DNA from: Ceratothoa steindachneri
Taxonomy: Eukaryota > Arthropoda > Malacostraca > Isopoda > Cymothoidae
NCBI GenBank assembly: GCA_963969495.1
Contig: OZ018324.1
Span: 46,203,019 to 46,267,018 of the forward strand
DNA: 64,000 bases
Direction of reading: 5' to 3'
The notes under the pieces: generated by a model
Seen by the model: only the letters and a program-made list of their open reading frames with translations
What the model was told of the DNA's origin: nothing
Database searches by the model: none
Made by a program: the position numbers and the translations under genes
In this document: positions 21,871-32,389 of the stretch, one piece after another
Position numbering within the stretch: the first letter of the stretch is position 1
Layout: the number at the start of each line of letters is the position of its first letter

Positions 21871-22840
21871 AACAAAATTAAAAATATTTCAATACGACGT
21901 CATTAGCAAGAATCATAGCCAGGAACTGTAGGACGGCTGCGAATATCCTTCAAAAAAGGACTAAAATAGAAAAAAAAACTACCCGACATAGATGAATCTT
22001 ACCTTGCCATTGAGGTAGGCACTATCTTGGGTGCTCTGGGTCGTGGCCACGGGGTATCAACACCCAAGACGTGGCTATGTACCAACGCACAACCTTCTAC
22101 AGATCCTCAGCCATAAGAAAAACGTAATCTTTGCTGGAGATCTGAATGCAAGGTGTGCAGCGGCAGGGTATACCTCCTGCAACAAAGGCAGGCAGAAACA
22201 TCGAGTTCTTACTTGACAGAAAATACGTGACTAGAATCGGACCAGAATTCCCGACCGACATTACAGGAAATGCAGCAACGAAACCTGTTTTGTTTTTATC
22301 CAGTATCGGGTTTCTGTACAACTACTACATTAAACTGGGTCCAATAATTCCGAGCGACTACCAGGCTATTAAAATCACAATTGGCGTAAATCCTATTCAA
22401 ATTGCTATCCCAGCACGTAAAAGCTATATTCAGGCGAACTGGAAAAGCTACAAAAATTACCTTCTAAATTATATCCCAGACCCTTTACTCGATGCCAATT
22501 TAGAAAAGATAGATGAGGAACTGGATAAAATCACTGAACTCCTAATTAAAGCAGATGAAAATAGCATTCCCCGTATCAAATATAAAACCCTTCCAGCTCT
22601 CATTTGGACCCCTTCCATGAAAGCCTTGGCCCAAGAATATAAGGAGCTGTCCAATGTAGTAGTGCTATTAGGCCCCAACCACAATGCCCATAGAAGAATA
22701 AGACGGATAAAAGATGAACTCCAGACACCAAGAAGTTACAACAAAAAAAAGCAAACCAGGAAACAGAACACTACGTACTCACAAACAGCGAAGGCAGTCC
22801 TCACGGAAACGGAGGCAAAGAAAACCTACTTAAGGCTGGA
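21871..22840 (+). pseudogene. LINE B endonuclease and linker (copy 3)
   Basis: Starting near 21.9 kb, broken frames read KLPDIDESYLAIEV and TGYQHPRRGYVPTHN, then FAGDLNARCAAAGYTSCNKG, AGRNIEFLLDRKYVTRIGPE, ATKPVLFLSS, GPIIPSDYQAIKIT (SDH replaced by SDY) and a linker with KSYKNYLLNYIPDPLL and RIKYKTLPALIWTPSMKAL. The longest frame is 22146-22871. The same blocks occur in the endonuclease at 23.56-24.53 kb. The RT that should follow is missing: the frame joins gag sequence of the next copy at about 22.84 kb. Confidence 0.85.
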
Positions 22841-23413
22841 GTGGAGAACAAGAATTCAACAAAAATTCTGAAATGCATCTTATACGCGCATGTCAGAAAC
22901 CTAACTAATCCAGGAACCTTTGCAAAGGAGCTGAACCAGATGCTGGCAAAAAACGGTATGAGCAAGATGTAGTTTCCCGAAAACAAACCATCTGGAGACG
23001 TACTCCAGTTGCAAATGGTGCCCAAAGAAACAGTAAGCAGAAATCAGGAGACAGAGAGGAGAAACAGTAAGGAGGTTAGACGGCCAGCTTCCAGGATCGA
23101 AGCCAAAAGAGAGAGAGAGACAGCCGCCAAGACAGTCCAACCAAAACCACAGTGTGCGGAAAAAGAGAAGGAATCGGAGTCATCCGATACCACGGACACC
23201 TCGGACTCGGATGGCTCCGTATGTGAAGCGAAGCCGAAAAAGGGGAAGAAGACGAAAAATAAGAATATTGACGTTGACAGAATGAACCTCTTTATATACG
23301 CCTCGAAACAATTCCCCTTCCCGAATGACTGGGACACAAACAAAATCTGTGTGGGGATTAGAAAAAATACTACAAATGGGACTTCAAAGCCCAATGCGAC
23401 GAAGGAAGGGTAG
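22841..23413 (+). pseudogene. LINE B gag C-terminal part (copy 4)
   Basis: It starts in a segment reading NSTKILKCILYAHVRNLTNP, equivalent to KILTCILYAHVRNLTSPGCF in copy 2, followed after a stop by FPENKPSGDVLQLQMVPKE. The rest (23009-23413) is very charged, with a Lys/Glu-rich stretch and a Ser/Asp-rich acidic run (SESSDTTDTSDSDGS), then KKGKKTKNKNIDVDRMNLF. The zinc knuckles lie upstream in the family and are absent here. Confidence 0.8.
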
Positions 23414-23558
23414 AGGAAGCTTTGTATAACCAAAGTATCGCCTTCCACAGTGAAACCTTTGTAGAACTGTCCCCAACAGAATACAAAAAGAGAAGAAACG
23501 GGAAACGGAAATCAAGAACCCGTAAACACTAGGACATCCACACAAGCCAGAACAGAGA

Positions 23559-24530
23559 ATGGAAAACCAAAACAACAGGTTAAAGATCTTAACACTCAAC
23601 AGTAATGGATGTGAGGGAAAAGCCCCGGCATACGGCAACATATACCGTGTGCTTGATCCCAACATCATACTGATCATAGAGCATGGTATCGATACGACCA
23701 AGAAGCAGTATAAGATACCAGTCTACAGAGTGATCTCAAAAAAAACATTCTCAGGAGAGGTACGACGTTGCTGCCGTTGCCGTCAGAAGGAATCTCTCGT
23801 CCAAACGCCTTCCGGATATGGACAAGTCCTTCGTGGCGGTAGAGCTGCATACTTTAGTAGGCAAGCTAATAGTAGCGGCGGCATACCAACCACCTCGACG
23901 AAAGTATCTCCCTTTCACAAACTTTTACACCCTGTGTGGCCACGGCAGAATGGTATTCCTTGGGGGCGACCTCCATGCCAGATGCTGATCGGCTGGCTAT
24001 GGTAACACAAACGAAAGAGGTCATAACTTGGAAATGATTATGAGAAGGAAAAACATTCAGCGTATAGAGCCGGATTTAACGACCTATTTCACCGTAAGGT
24101 CCGCAACGAAACCCGACATAATCATGACAAGTAAAGGCTTCCCTTTCACTTACCATAGTGAGCCAGGCCCGACAGTCCCCAGCGACCACATACCGATCTT
24201 GACGACCATTTCTCTCTCGCCAATACAACTCTAAATTCCTCTTCGAAAAATCTACGCTTCGGCCAACTAGGAACGCTACAAGGACATCTTTGCTTTATAT
24301 GAACCAGTGGACCTGAATGGGGCAAGTCTGGAGATGATCGATGAGGAGCTGGAAGCGATAACTACCCGCATCTTTGAAGCAGATCGTGAGAGTGTGTCGA
24401 TGAAGAGGTACAAAACTCTCCCTCAACCCAGATGGGCCAAAGAAATGAGAGAGATCGCTAGAGTGCACCGGGAGGTGTATGAAGAACTAGGAGAGAAGGT
24501 ACAAATCGGAAAAGAACAACGCTGTTAAGA
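23559..24530 (+). pseudogene. LINE B endonuclease (copy 4)
   Basis: It starts MENQNNRLKILTLNSNGCEG, the N-terminal strand with the catalytic Asn, then NIILIIEHGIDTTKK with the catalytic Glu. Frame changes follow near 23.76 kb. In other frames I see DVAAVAVRRN-like sequence, VPTTSTKVSPF in place of the PPR block, and FLGGDLHARC-like sequence near 23.95 kb. Then MEMIMRRKNIQRIEPDL, ATKPDIIMTSKGFPF and GPTVPSDHIPILTT with the catalytic SDH. The linker reads MIDEELEAITTRIFEADRES and KRYKTLPQPRWAKEM. All catalytic blocks are visible but not in one frame. Confidence 0.87.
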
Positions 24531-25714
24531 CGCCTGAGTGACAACTTAAGCAGGCTATCAACCATCAGGCCAATATCCCTCCTGGAGATTATAGGCAAAG
24601 TTTATGAAAAGCTTCTGGCAAACAGGTTACAAGACCAACTGACCGAGCTAGAAGCCCACTGCCATCAGCAATACGGGTTCCGCAAGAGAAGGGGGACAGA
24701 CACAGCCCTGGCCCTTCTCCCCGTTAGCTCGCCCGGTGTAAAGCTGAGAAGAAATACGTAGACGTGGTGATGCGAGATGTGCAAAAGTCCTTCGATAAGG
24801 TTTGGCTCAGAGGATTACAATACAAGATCTTAGGCCTCCCGCTGAACCCAATCCTGGAAAGGGTCCTCTGCGACTACATCATGCGCAGAAAAGCCTGAAT
24901 TTTGATCGAGGGCAACAGAGGACCCGAGTTTGAACTTAAGGCGGTTGTTCCACAAGGTCGCTGTCTGAGTCCGCTGCTGTACCTTCTGTACACACTGGAC
25001 TTACCTGATCCGGTAGGGGAGGAAATGATGTACCTGCAGTTTGCAGACGACATCACGTAAATCGTCACCAGTTACTACAAACATGCCGGATATAAAGCAA
25101 GGCAGACAGTCATCGAAATCGACAACATTAATCGAATAGAACAAAAGTGGAAAATCAAGACTAACCGCCGAAAATTCCGGAGCCTTCCAATTAACCGCCG
25201 AAGACGTGTGGATGTCACAGTGAATGGTGTTCTTTACCCATATGGTAACAAAGGAAAAGTCCTAGGTCTGCAATTTACCTCCAAAGGGTACAAAGTTCAC
25301 ATTAGTGATAGAATCTCCCTAGCCAAAATACAGCTTGGCAAACTGTATAGGTATCAAAACCTCAGCTTCAAAAACCTAAAAATGCTGTACACTACTCTGG
25401 TACGCTCAACCTTAGTGTACCCGGCAGTGGTCATGCAGGCTGCGAGTTCCACCTCTCTCAGACAAATGCAGAGAATGCAGAACAAAGCAGCCCTGCTTAT
25501 AGCTGGAGTAAGAAGGACGGATTATATTCAGCAGACAGTACTGCACGCAAGAGCAGGACTAACCCTTCTGAACATAGAACTCCAAAGACTAGGGAGAAAG
25601 ACCTGGGACAAAATAGAAGAGGAAATACTCCCAAATACTAATCACAATTTAGACATACCGAGAGCAGTCAGGATACGTGTCACCAGGAAATCCTTATTCC
25701 CGAATGTAAGTTAA
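24531..25714 (+). pseudogene. LINE B reverse transcriptase (copy 4)
   Basis: It begins in RT domain 2 with a STIRPISLLEIIGKVYEKLL segment, then HQQYGFRKRRGTDTALALL, VVMRDVQKSFDKVW, AVVPQGRCLSPLLYLLYTLD and the catalytic box YLQFADDIT, whose FADD lies at 25040-25051. A stop codon follows three bases after the Thr of that box, at 25058. The thumb and C-terminal part (25208-25714) is open and reads YGNKGKVLGLQFTSKGYKVH and SLRQMQRMQNKAALLIAGV. RT domain 0-1 seems deleted between the linker and RPISLL, because ESVSMKRYK..EQRC runs directly into it. Confidence 0.9.
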
Positions 25715-26225
25715 CTGCTCCCAAGAAAACCAAGTTGGTATATATATACGTAAGCAGGCAAAATACAATCACCAAAAGGCAAAGAAAGAAGAAACTACAA
25801 CAAAAAGAAAAAGAGGCGAAGTGCCCAATGCAAGAACTAATTGAACAAACAAGGATTAAAACCTAAACCCCGGCAAAAATAGAAATTAGCTAGTAAGATA
25901 GTAATAAAAAAGAAGATATATAAAGCAAATAAGAAACTTGAAAGGCTTGAATGCCACGATGGAGGAAAAAAACAATATATTTATTAATTTATTTTATGTT
26001 AAAAAAACAACAAAAAAACAAATAAAAATAACAATAATAATAATATAAAACTAATAAATGGAAGAAAAATAACCAAAGCAAGGAAAACCTGAGACGAGCC
26101 CTCTACAACAGGGCAAAACTAGACTTCTTTTTATATTTATATACCTACTACACATTTTCCTACTTCTTACATCAATTTCAATTTCAATTTTTTTATGAAA
26201 TTTTGGACTTGGAAGAAATCTACAA
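25715..26225 (+). other. LINE B 3' untranslated region
   Basis: A-rich sequence on the sense strand with runs such as AACAACAAAAAAACAAATAA, ending in the segment shared with 21.70-21.87 kb. No frame of note. Confidence 0.7.
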
Positions 26226-26397
26226 AATTTGAGCTCTCAGGAAAGTTCACAGCCGACAAAGGAGGAAAAGTCGAGGGGAAGGATAATCAAGAACGCCATC
26301 GATTTTCACCTTTTCTCCACGGGACTTCATGAACTAGATCTATTTTTGTACGGAGCTACGTATGGCCGACACAAGATATCGTACTGCGTACTGGGGA

Positions 26398-26595
26398 GTC
26401 TAACTTCCTGTTTACGAAGGAGAATTACTGCAAAGGACGAAGTTTATCTTCCTATTTACAAAAAAAAACATTATTAACCGCGGTAAGTTTATATTCTTAT
26501 TTACAAAAGAGAGTTATTAACAGCGGGAAGTTTATCTTCCTATTTACAAAAGAGAGCTTTTAACAGGGGGAAGTTTATATTCCTATTTATAAGGT
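26398..26595. repeat. minisatellite, 43-bp unit, four to five copies
   Basis: Units contain GGAAGTTTATCTTCCTATTT followed by ACAAAAGAGAGTTATTAACAG, starting near 26.44, 26.48, 26.53 and 26.57 kb, with a weaker first unit near 26.40 kb. A different duplicated word, ATGTGTGAACCGTTTAAATT, follows at 26.60 and 26.64 kb just before the hAT relic. Confidence 0.85.
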
Positions 26596-26596
26596 T

Positions 26597-27565
26597 AAAT
26601 GTGTGAACCGTTTAAATTCAAACAAATATTTCCTAGATTCATGTGTGAACCGTTTAAATTTTTCAATCAAATGGTTACTAGGTTCGATCTTCGACTCCCA
26701 CAGCTGTTTCGTGAGTTATGTGAGGATAGAGAGGCTGAATATTCAACCCTTCTTTTCTATACGGAAGTGAGGTGGCTTTCACTTGGAAATGTCCTGAATA
26801 GAATGTGAGCTAGTAAAACCGAACTTAAAATATCTCTGACTGATCAAAAACACACAATGGCAGAGAAGTTAAAAAAATCAAACTGGCTAGCTCCTCCTGT
26901 ATACTTAGCTGACATTTTTGGGCATGTAAATGCGCTGAACAAGGAATTGCAAGGAAAGAAAATCAAACTCATCTTAGCAAGGGAAAAATATTTCAGCATT
27001 TGTATCAAATCTTCAGTATTGGAACCTAAAAGTAAATGCCAAAAAGATTGCTGTCTTCCCAAACCTGGCAGAGTTTTTGGAAGAATGTGAAGACTGCAAT
27101 CTTAGTGACATGAAGGAATCAGTCACAAGGCACCTGACCAAACTTAGGAATAGGTCCTGTGACTACTTTCCAGAGCTTGATTCACATACTGTCAGCTGGG
27201 TTATAAATCCCTTCAAATGTGAACTGGCTGATTTGCCTGAAGAGCCTGAAGGATTGGCAAAAAAACTTATTGAACTGCGTTCCAACAGTGAAACAAGCAT
27301 GGAATTTGAGACCAAGGATGACCTCTCAAGTTTTTGGATTTCAAAAGCTGCAAAGGCTTATAAAACTGCACATTTGGAAGCAACTAAAATGCTGCTACCT
27401 TTTGCAAAAACCTACCTTTGCGAAAAAGGTTTTTCTACCCTAGTAAATCTAAAAAAACAAAATATCGAAACTAGTTGGATCCTGAAGACAGCATCAAAGT
27501 AGCAGTGACATCAAAAATCCCTGATATTAAAATTGTTGTATCAAAGATAAAACAGTACCATTTTT
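26597..27565 (+). pseudogene. hAT transposase C-terminal relic, ZBED5/FAM200-like (copy 1)
   Basis: Pieces in different frames read a LPQLFRELCEDREAEYSTLL segment, FYTEVRWLSLGNVLNRM (the RNase-H-fold 'trWlS.g.vl.R' block), a NWLAPPVYLADIFGHVNALN segment, HLTKLRNRSCDYFPEL, VINPFKCELADLPEE, then LLPFAKTYLCEKGFSTLVNL and the terminal helix region. This is the C-terminal half, including the hATC dimerisation domain (FxxtYlCE.gFS), of the ZBED5-type branch of hAT transposases. The BED zinc finger and the first half of the catalytic core are missing. Stops at 26806 and frame changes near 27.06 kb make it non-functional. Confidence 0.85.
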
Positions 27566-28079
27566 CCAAACCTTGAGGGAGCTGATAAATTCAAGTTTTA
27601 AATAATTTTTTCATTAGTTTTATTTGTTTACCATTCTCATGCCAGAAAGGGTAAACAATTTTTCCCCAATAATAGTGGATTCAATAACATTTTCCTATTT
27701 TGTTTTTGTACGAATTTTAAATACATGATAGTGACATAGTCAATAATTTTGCGTGTGTGCCATGTAATGCTAAAAAGTGACTGTTTTATTTCTGTTTATA
27801 AATATATAATTTCCTGAAAATTTTTCTTGTGTGCTATTTCCAGGCCAAAAAGACGGACTTTTATTTCCTAATGATAGATGAAATAAAAAATTAAACATTA
27901 TCCTAATATAAATCTTTTGTTTTTATTTTCCAGGATTTTTATAAAACTTATTGTCCCCCAAAGTACTTCAAAGTCAGGGGTAAATTCATTTTACTACTAA
28001 TTCTTTTGAGGTAACACCCAAAAAAGTTACCTGACCCCTGGTTTATATGAAGGTAACGAGAATCCGAACGAAGCCTTGA
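27566..28079. other. AT-rich non-coding sequence
   Basis: About 500 bases with no motif; probably the 3' flank of the hAT relic. Confidence 0.4.
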
Positions 28080-29150
28080 CACCAGTTCTTTCATACTTGT
28101 GATTTGAGCATAAACAGCTTGCCGGACGGTGTGTTATCTTGAAACCACATTGGCTTGAGGCAGTTGTGGACCAACATTTTGTTCAGCTCCGTCGTGTAAG
28201 TGCCCAGTTTCATGATGTTAGCGAAGTGGGCATGCAAAATACACATTATTAGATGAGGTATCATATTTGGAGAAATTTGGAGCATGTTTTATCTTGTTCA
28301 GTCTTTTTCACCACCTGTACTTATGTGGTAGTAGACCTTTTGTTTCTTTCTTCAATCAGCTGTTTCTTTTTGTCTGTTATCATTGTCTTTTTGATTGGGC
28401 ACGCCATTGTTAGGGTGTGATGGGAATTATTGTTTAGGCTCGTACATTCTTTCTACGTGTGACATGATTCAGCGAACTTCAAATATACCTAGCCTTCGAG
28501 TTTGCACTCCTTGGTGGCCTGTTTTTCCATGGGGCAACGGGGGAAAAACCTCCTCTTCTATCCAGCCTACCAAAATTTGGAATTGAACATGATTAGCTTC
28601 TTCTTAGCTCCCTTCGTGGCCATCTCGGTTGTTTGGAAAGTAGCTTTAAATACTTGCATTGGTTCCTCGCCGTCCTGGTTCTTAAATTTGCACGTCACTT
28701 CAATTTAGGCCTAATTCTTTTTCTCTCTATTTTACTTTTGACCTCCTCTGTAGTGTTTGATCCAAAATAAGGCTCGATGAGCCGACAGAAGATAAATGAT
28801 TTGTGTGCAGCTAGGTGCGGAGGAAATTGAGGTATGAGGATTTCTCTTCTTTTCTTTTTCCTTCGATTCCGCATTCACTAGATGGCCAGGGTCTAGATTT
28901 GTGTCGCAGATGGCAATGTATCATTATTCCTGGTTTTTAATCTGAAGAGCGCGATGCTCAAGTTGGAGTACAAGACTTCGAAAACATTTTCTCGCGAGAA
29001 CTTTGGCCATCGCTCCTTGACCCGGATCGAAACACGCTTCTCGCCGCTTAGGTCGTCTATGACCGCCCTAAGGCGCAGTTGGGTCGTTACTTCCGAACTT
29101 AGAGGCCCTTATCGCGGTGGCGTATAACTTTTTCTTCTCTGGTTTACCCT
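28080..29150 (-). pseudogene. LINE B gag relic (copy 5)
   Basis: The minus strand has GEKRVSIRVKERWPKFSREN near 29.0 kb, KATFQTTEMATKGAKKKLIM near 28.64 kb (equivalent to FTDTQMASKAKERGLLLFNE in copy 2), a decayed zinc-knuckle region, and IMCILHAHFANIMKLGTYTT with MLVHNCLKPMWF at 28.26-28.10 kb (equivalent to LTCILYAHVRNLTSPG and MMKNNGLAEMWF). The order of blocks is the same as in the other copies. Many stops separate them, and neither endonuclease nor RT follows below 28.08 kb. Confidence 0.78.
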
Positions 29151-29800
29151 TATTTGCCCTATCTAAATAGAATGTCCTCCCCCCAAAATAAAAGCACAGA
29201 AGGAAATTTATTGGTGCCAAATTGATCCCTAGATCGGTGAACATAAAGCCAAAGAAATAAAAGAAGAATTTAAAGGATCACAAAGCTGGAGGTGAGGTAA
29301 AAGTTATCGTCAAGTGGGTAAACCTGAGCAACAACAAAAGGTACTCCCGTTTTTTCTAAGTTATCTTTCGGGAAACTGGCATGGTGAGCAAGACCAAAGA
29401 AACCGGCATATTAACGTTCAAACTAAAAATTACTCCGGAAAAAATAAAAAAATGACGATTTCGTTAGTAAGCTGATATGCTTCGACAGGTTCGCTCTGAA
29501 TAAAAATGAAACAGGAGATTTCAAACTTAAGGACATAAAAGAGTGTGGTATTCATAATGTAGAGATAAAACATGGCGTGAATGCAAAACCCATCCCCACA
29601 AAAATTAAATTCCCCAATTAAAAGAGAAATCTTTGAGAAAAAAGAAGGAGAAAATAGGAAGAGAAGCAGAATCACACCTTTGCTAATGTTACCGAGGCCA
29701 CAACTGATCAGCTACAACCAGCAAAATATATTAATGAAATAAAGCAGAAAAAGTTCCTAAATATTCTCGAATGAATCATGCATGCAAAAATATTGAATAT
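29151..29800. other. unassigned AT-rich sequence
   Basis: A-rich plus strand with no recognisable frame or repeat. Confidence 0.4.
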
Positions 29801-30800
29801 CACTGTCGGAGAGGAAAGGTTACCCGCCACACTATAACCAAACGTTTAACAGTGGTGCCGGAGAAAAGATACACCTGCACGCCCAGTCAGCCCCAAGGTA
29901 GCAGCGAGAATTTTGCGCAGTCGGATGACCCCGGCGCTCTTATCAAGAATGGTCGGGACAGTCGAACCCAAGGATCCACATCGATCTGTATTGAGTTCCA
30001 TTTATCCCCCGTCGCATCGCCTGATCGGCGCCAGACCTGCGACGGCGCCTGTGATGCTCGCCGAAAATATCTCCTCCTTCCTTAGTGCGCCAAGTCTAAT
30101 GAGATCTCCGTCCCCCTTTGTCGGGCCTCAGGAGACCCACTTTTGCTGAGGCAGTATAAATAGTTCGGGAAAAGCTTTGAGAAATTAGTACAGTCTCGTA
30201 CGCCCTGCTTACCTGCCAACGGCTCCCAGGTACGAACGCGACGCGCCATCTTTCTAACCGGCCTCGCTCGTACCTAAGGCCAGAGTTCCCGCCCGACAGA
30301 CGATAGACACGGAGAGGCATCTATCGTTCGGGTATCGACTTATTTCTCGTCTGAAGTACTCCCTCCTTCATTTCTCAGCGAGGTTAAAGAAGAAGGAATT
30401 TTGAGAGTTTAACTTTGCACGGACCCGCTTAATCGTGGTCTCCAAAAGACTCCGATCAAATTAGGCTTTAAGTGAATCTCCCCGTTATTTGTCATTGTAG
30501 ATCCTCCAGGGACTCTCGTCCCCGTCCAGTCATTTTTACCCCCACCGCCCCTCCCGCCAGTTGGGTACCCCGGGTCTCATCTTAATTATTATCATTTATT
30601 TACTTTTGCTAATAATATTTTCTCTGTATATAGTAAATTTATTTTTCCACAATTAGCTTCTCTTAACCAAGAAACTCTAAGAATTGATTATTAAGGTCAA
30701 TCACACTCAATTTTGATTGTTTAACAATCCCACGGGGATCTATATCCCAATTTCTGGCGTGCTCTCTTCCCGCGTCACAGAAGAATTTAATCCTCGGCTA
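29800..30800 (+). repeat. GC-rich LTR-like block with TATA box
   Basis: A GC-rich island lies between AT-rich flanks. It contains GAGGCAGTATAAATAGTTCG near 30.15 kb, a good TATA box followed about 30 bases later by a TTAGTACAGTCTC stretch that could be an initiator. The composition then shifts to AT-rich near 30.58 kb. This resembles the promoter and R region of an arthropod LTR. No second copy was found in this window, so the LTR call is from composition only. Confidence 0.4.
30154..30162 (+). promoter_or_regulatory. candidate TATA box
   Basis: TATAAATAG in a GC-rich block. A similar word occurs near 43.28 kb in L1 copy 3. Function is inferred from the motif alone. Confidence 0.4.
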
Positions 30801-31233
30801 GCATCGACGTTTGACTCGACGACAAACATTATATAATTCTAGTGTCAAGCATTTTAGGGTCACCCGCAGTATCTGATATCATTTCTTTTAGACCTGTGAC
30901 AGATTCTAAAGGGTGTTATTCTTCTATATCAAAAGCTCTGGTTTTATAAACTTTAGAAAAGACCTTACCCATTTCCTATTTTTCTTGTTTTGTGCGTATT
31001 TTGTTTTGTGACCGTGTGAAACTTTAACCCCTATCAAGCCTCGCAAAACGTTTGCCGTATTTTAAAGGATTCAATCCTATTCCTTTTTTTTGTATTTTGT
31101 TTGTCGCTTTCTTCTTTGCCTATTGGGCAACACGGGCTCTCTCTAAATTTCGGAGAGAATGTTTCGAGTATAATTAAGAATTCACGCTGTGCGAAGTAAT
31201 TATCTCTGTGATTGTTTAGTTTTTAAGTGAAAA

Positions 31234-31301
31234 GTTTTAAGCCAGTTTGGCCTACATACCGACCTGCCACAGTCGTTATGTAGGCCGAACTGGCTTAAAA
31301 C
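31234..31301. repeat. hairpin with 25-bp arms
   Basis: GTTTTAAGCCAGTTTGGCCT and the following five bases (31234-31258) return inverted at 31277-31301 with one mismatch and an 18-base loop. It lies about 600 bases upstream of a hammerhead-like motif, as does a palindrome at the second such locus at 60.5 kb. Confidence 0.9.
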
Positions 31302-31898
31302 TCACCATCCTCCTCTTAATTCTGATTCATTTACTATATTATCTTCAGCCTTAACTTCCTTCGATTTGAAAATCTTAGAGTCACTATATATCATTAAAAT
31401 AAATCCAAACCTAAATAATTACTCCTCCTAAACTAAACTATTCACTATATAACCAACCAACACTTCAATAAATTAACTAGCCAACCGACCACCCGATCAA
31501 ATCTCGTTAGTAGTTTTTATATCTTTAGTTAGTTGATTTCTCAACTTCCACGATAAAGGTTAGTCACTCTGTTTAATTCATTCTAATTTGTTTTCGGGTT
31601 TTTTGTGGTTTTTTATAATTTAATCTAATAGGTTATTTTATTGCTTACTCCAGTTACCTTTAATATTTGATATTCAAGTCAGTTTATGTTATAACTTCAC
31701 TTCTTTCTATTATTTTTCAAAATTACACAGGATAGTATTAATTAATTCTATATATTATTATTTGTCTTTTTACTTTAATCTCAATAATTGTCAATTTTAT
31801 AATTTTAACTTGTCTTCATCCGCTTTTTTAGCCATTATATAATTCATCCTTTTAACTTTTATCTTTAATATTTCTTTCCCTTCTCATTAGTCGACACA

Positions 31899-31939
31899 GT
31901 CGCTGAAGATGGTCCTAGTGAAGGTCCAAAACGTCCGGC
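31899..31939 (+). ncRNA. hammerhead-ribozyme-like motif, degenerate (locus 1)
   Basis: The sequence reads GTCG, then CTGAAGA (the CUGANGA core box), an extra T, a stem II candidate GGTCC..GGTCC with a central T-T mismatch, AAAA where GAAA is expected, C, GTC (the usual cleavage triplet) and CGGC, which can pair with the leading GTCG to make stem I. Stem III would have almost no loop. The better-preserved locus at 60.93 kb makes common descent likely. In this copy two core features are lost, so I do not expect cleavage. Penelope-like elements are known to carry such ribozymes. Confidence 0.4.
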
Positions 31940-31982
31940 CAATAAATGATTAGTGTAATCACTTGTTTCTTCATATTCCTAC

Positions 31983-32000
31983 TATATATATATATATATA

Positions 32001-32050
<50 letters not shown>
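31983..32050. repeat. (TA)n microsatellite
   Basis: TA run with one CT interruption, 45 bases downstream of the hammerhead-like motif. Just after it (near 32.08 kb) is GAATTTCGCGCATGCGTATT, which resembles GAATTACGCGTATGCGTGTG at 60.31 kb. Confidence 0.95.
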
Positions 32051-32054
<4 letters not shown>

Positions 32055-32389
32055 GAATAATTTCCATCGTTGATAACTCTGAATTTCGCGCATGCGTATT
32101 GTCTGGAGTCGGTTCTTTATTCTTCCTATCATAGTAGAATCAGTTATGCATCGTCTTTTAAGGAATTAATATCATAGCTAAATTAATTTCTTAAAAAATT
32201 GAGAAAATGAAAGTTCTGTTTATTATGATTCACGCCTTGAGCTCCAATATAAATATCTCCGAGTTCTTGTGTGTCGACCCGAAGAGGGTGCAGAGGATCA
32301 GGTAAGATTAGGATTAGTCAGGCGGGGATGAAACGTCTCCTGCGGCTTGAAAGCCTCCCTCTAATCGTTCTGGTAAGAAAATAACTCGA

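Larger units (their letters stand above)
22841..26225 (+). mobile_element. LINE B copy 4: most complete copy, 5' truncated
   Basis: In order on the plus strand: the C-terminal part of gag (22.84-23.41 kb), endonuclease (23.56-24.53 kb), RT (24.53-25.71 kb) and a 3' UTR ending near 26.22 kb. Every part has stops or frameshifts. The 3' UTR match to 21.70-21.87 kb helps fix the right end. Confidence 0.87.

Noticed and set aside
23044..23448. 134-codon minus-strand frame with hydrophobic segments
   Set aside because: It is the complement of the charged LINE B gag region on the plus strand, which is the supported frame.
29800..30800. Host gene promoter at the TATA box
   Set aside because: No downstream coding sequence was seen, and the surrounding GC-rich block resembles LTR DNA.
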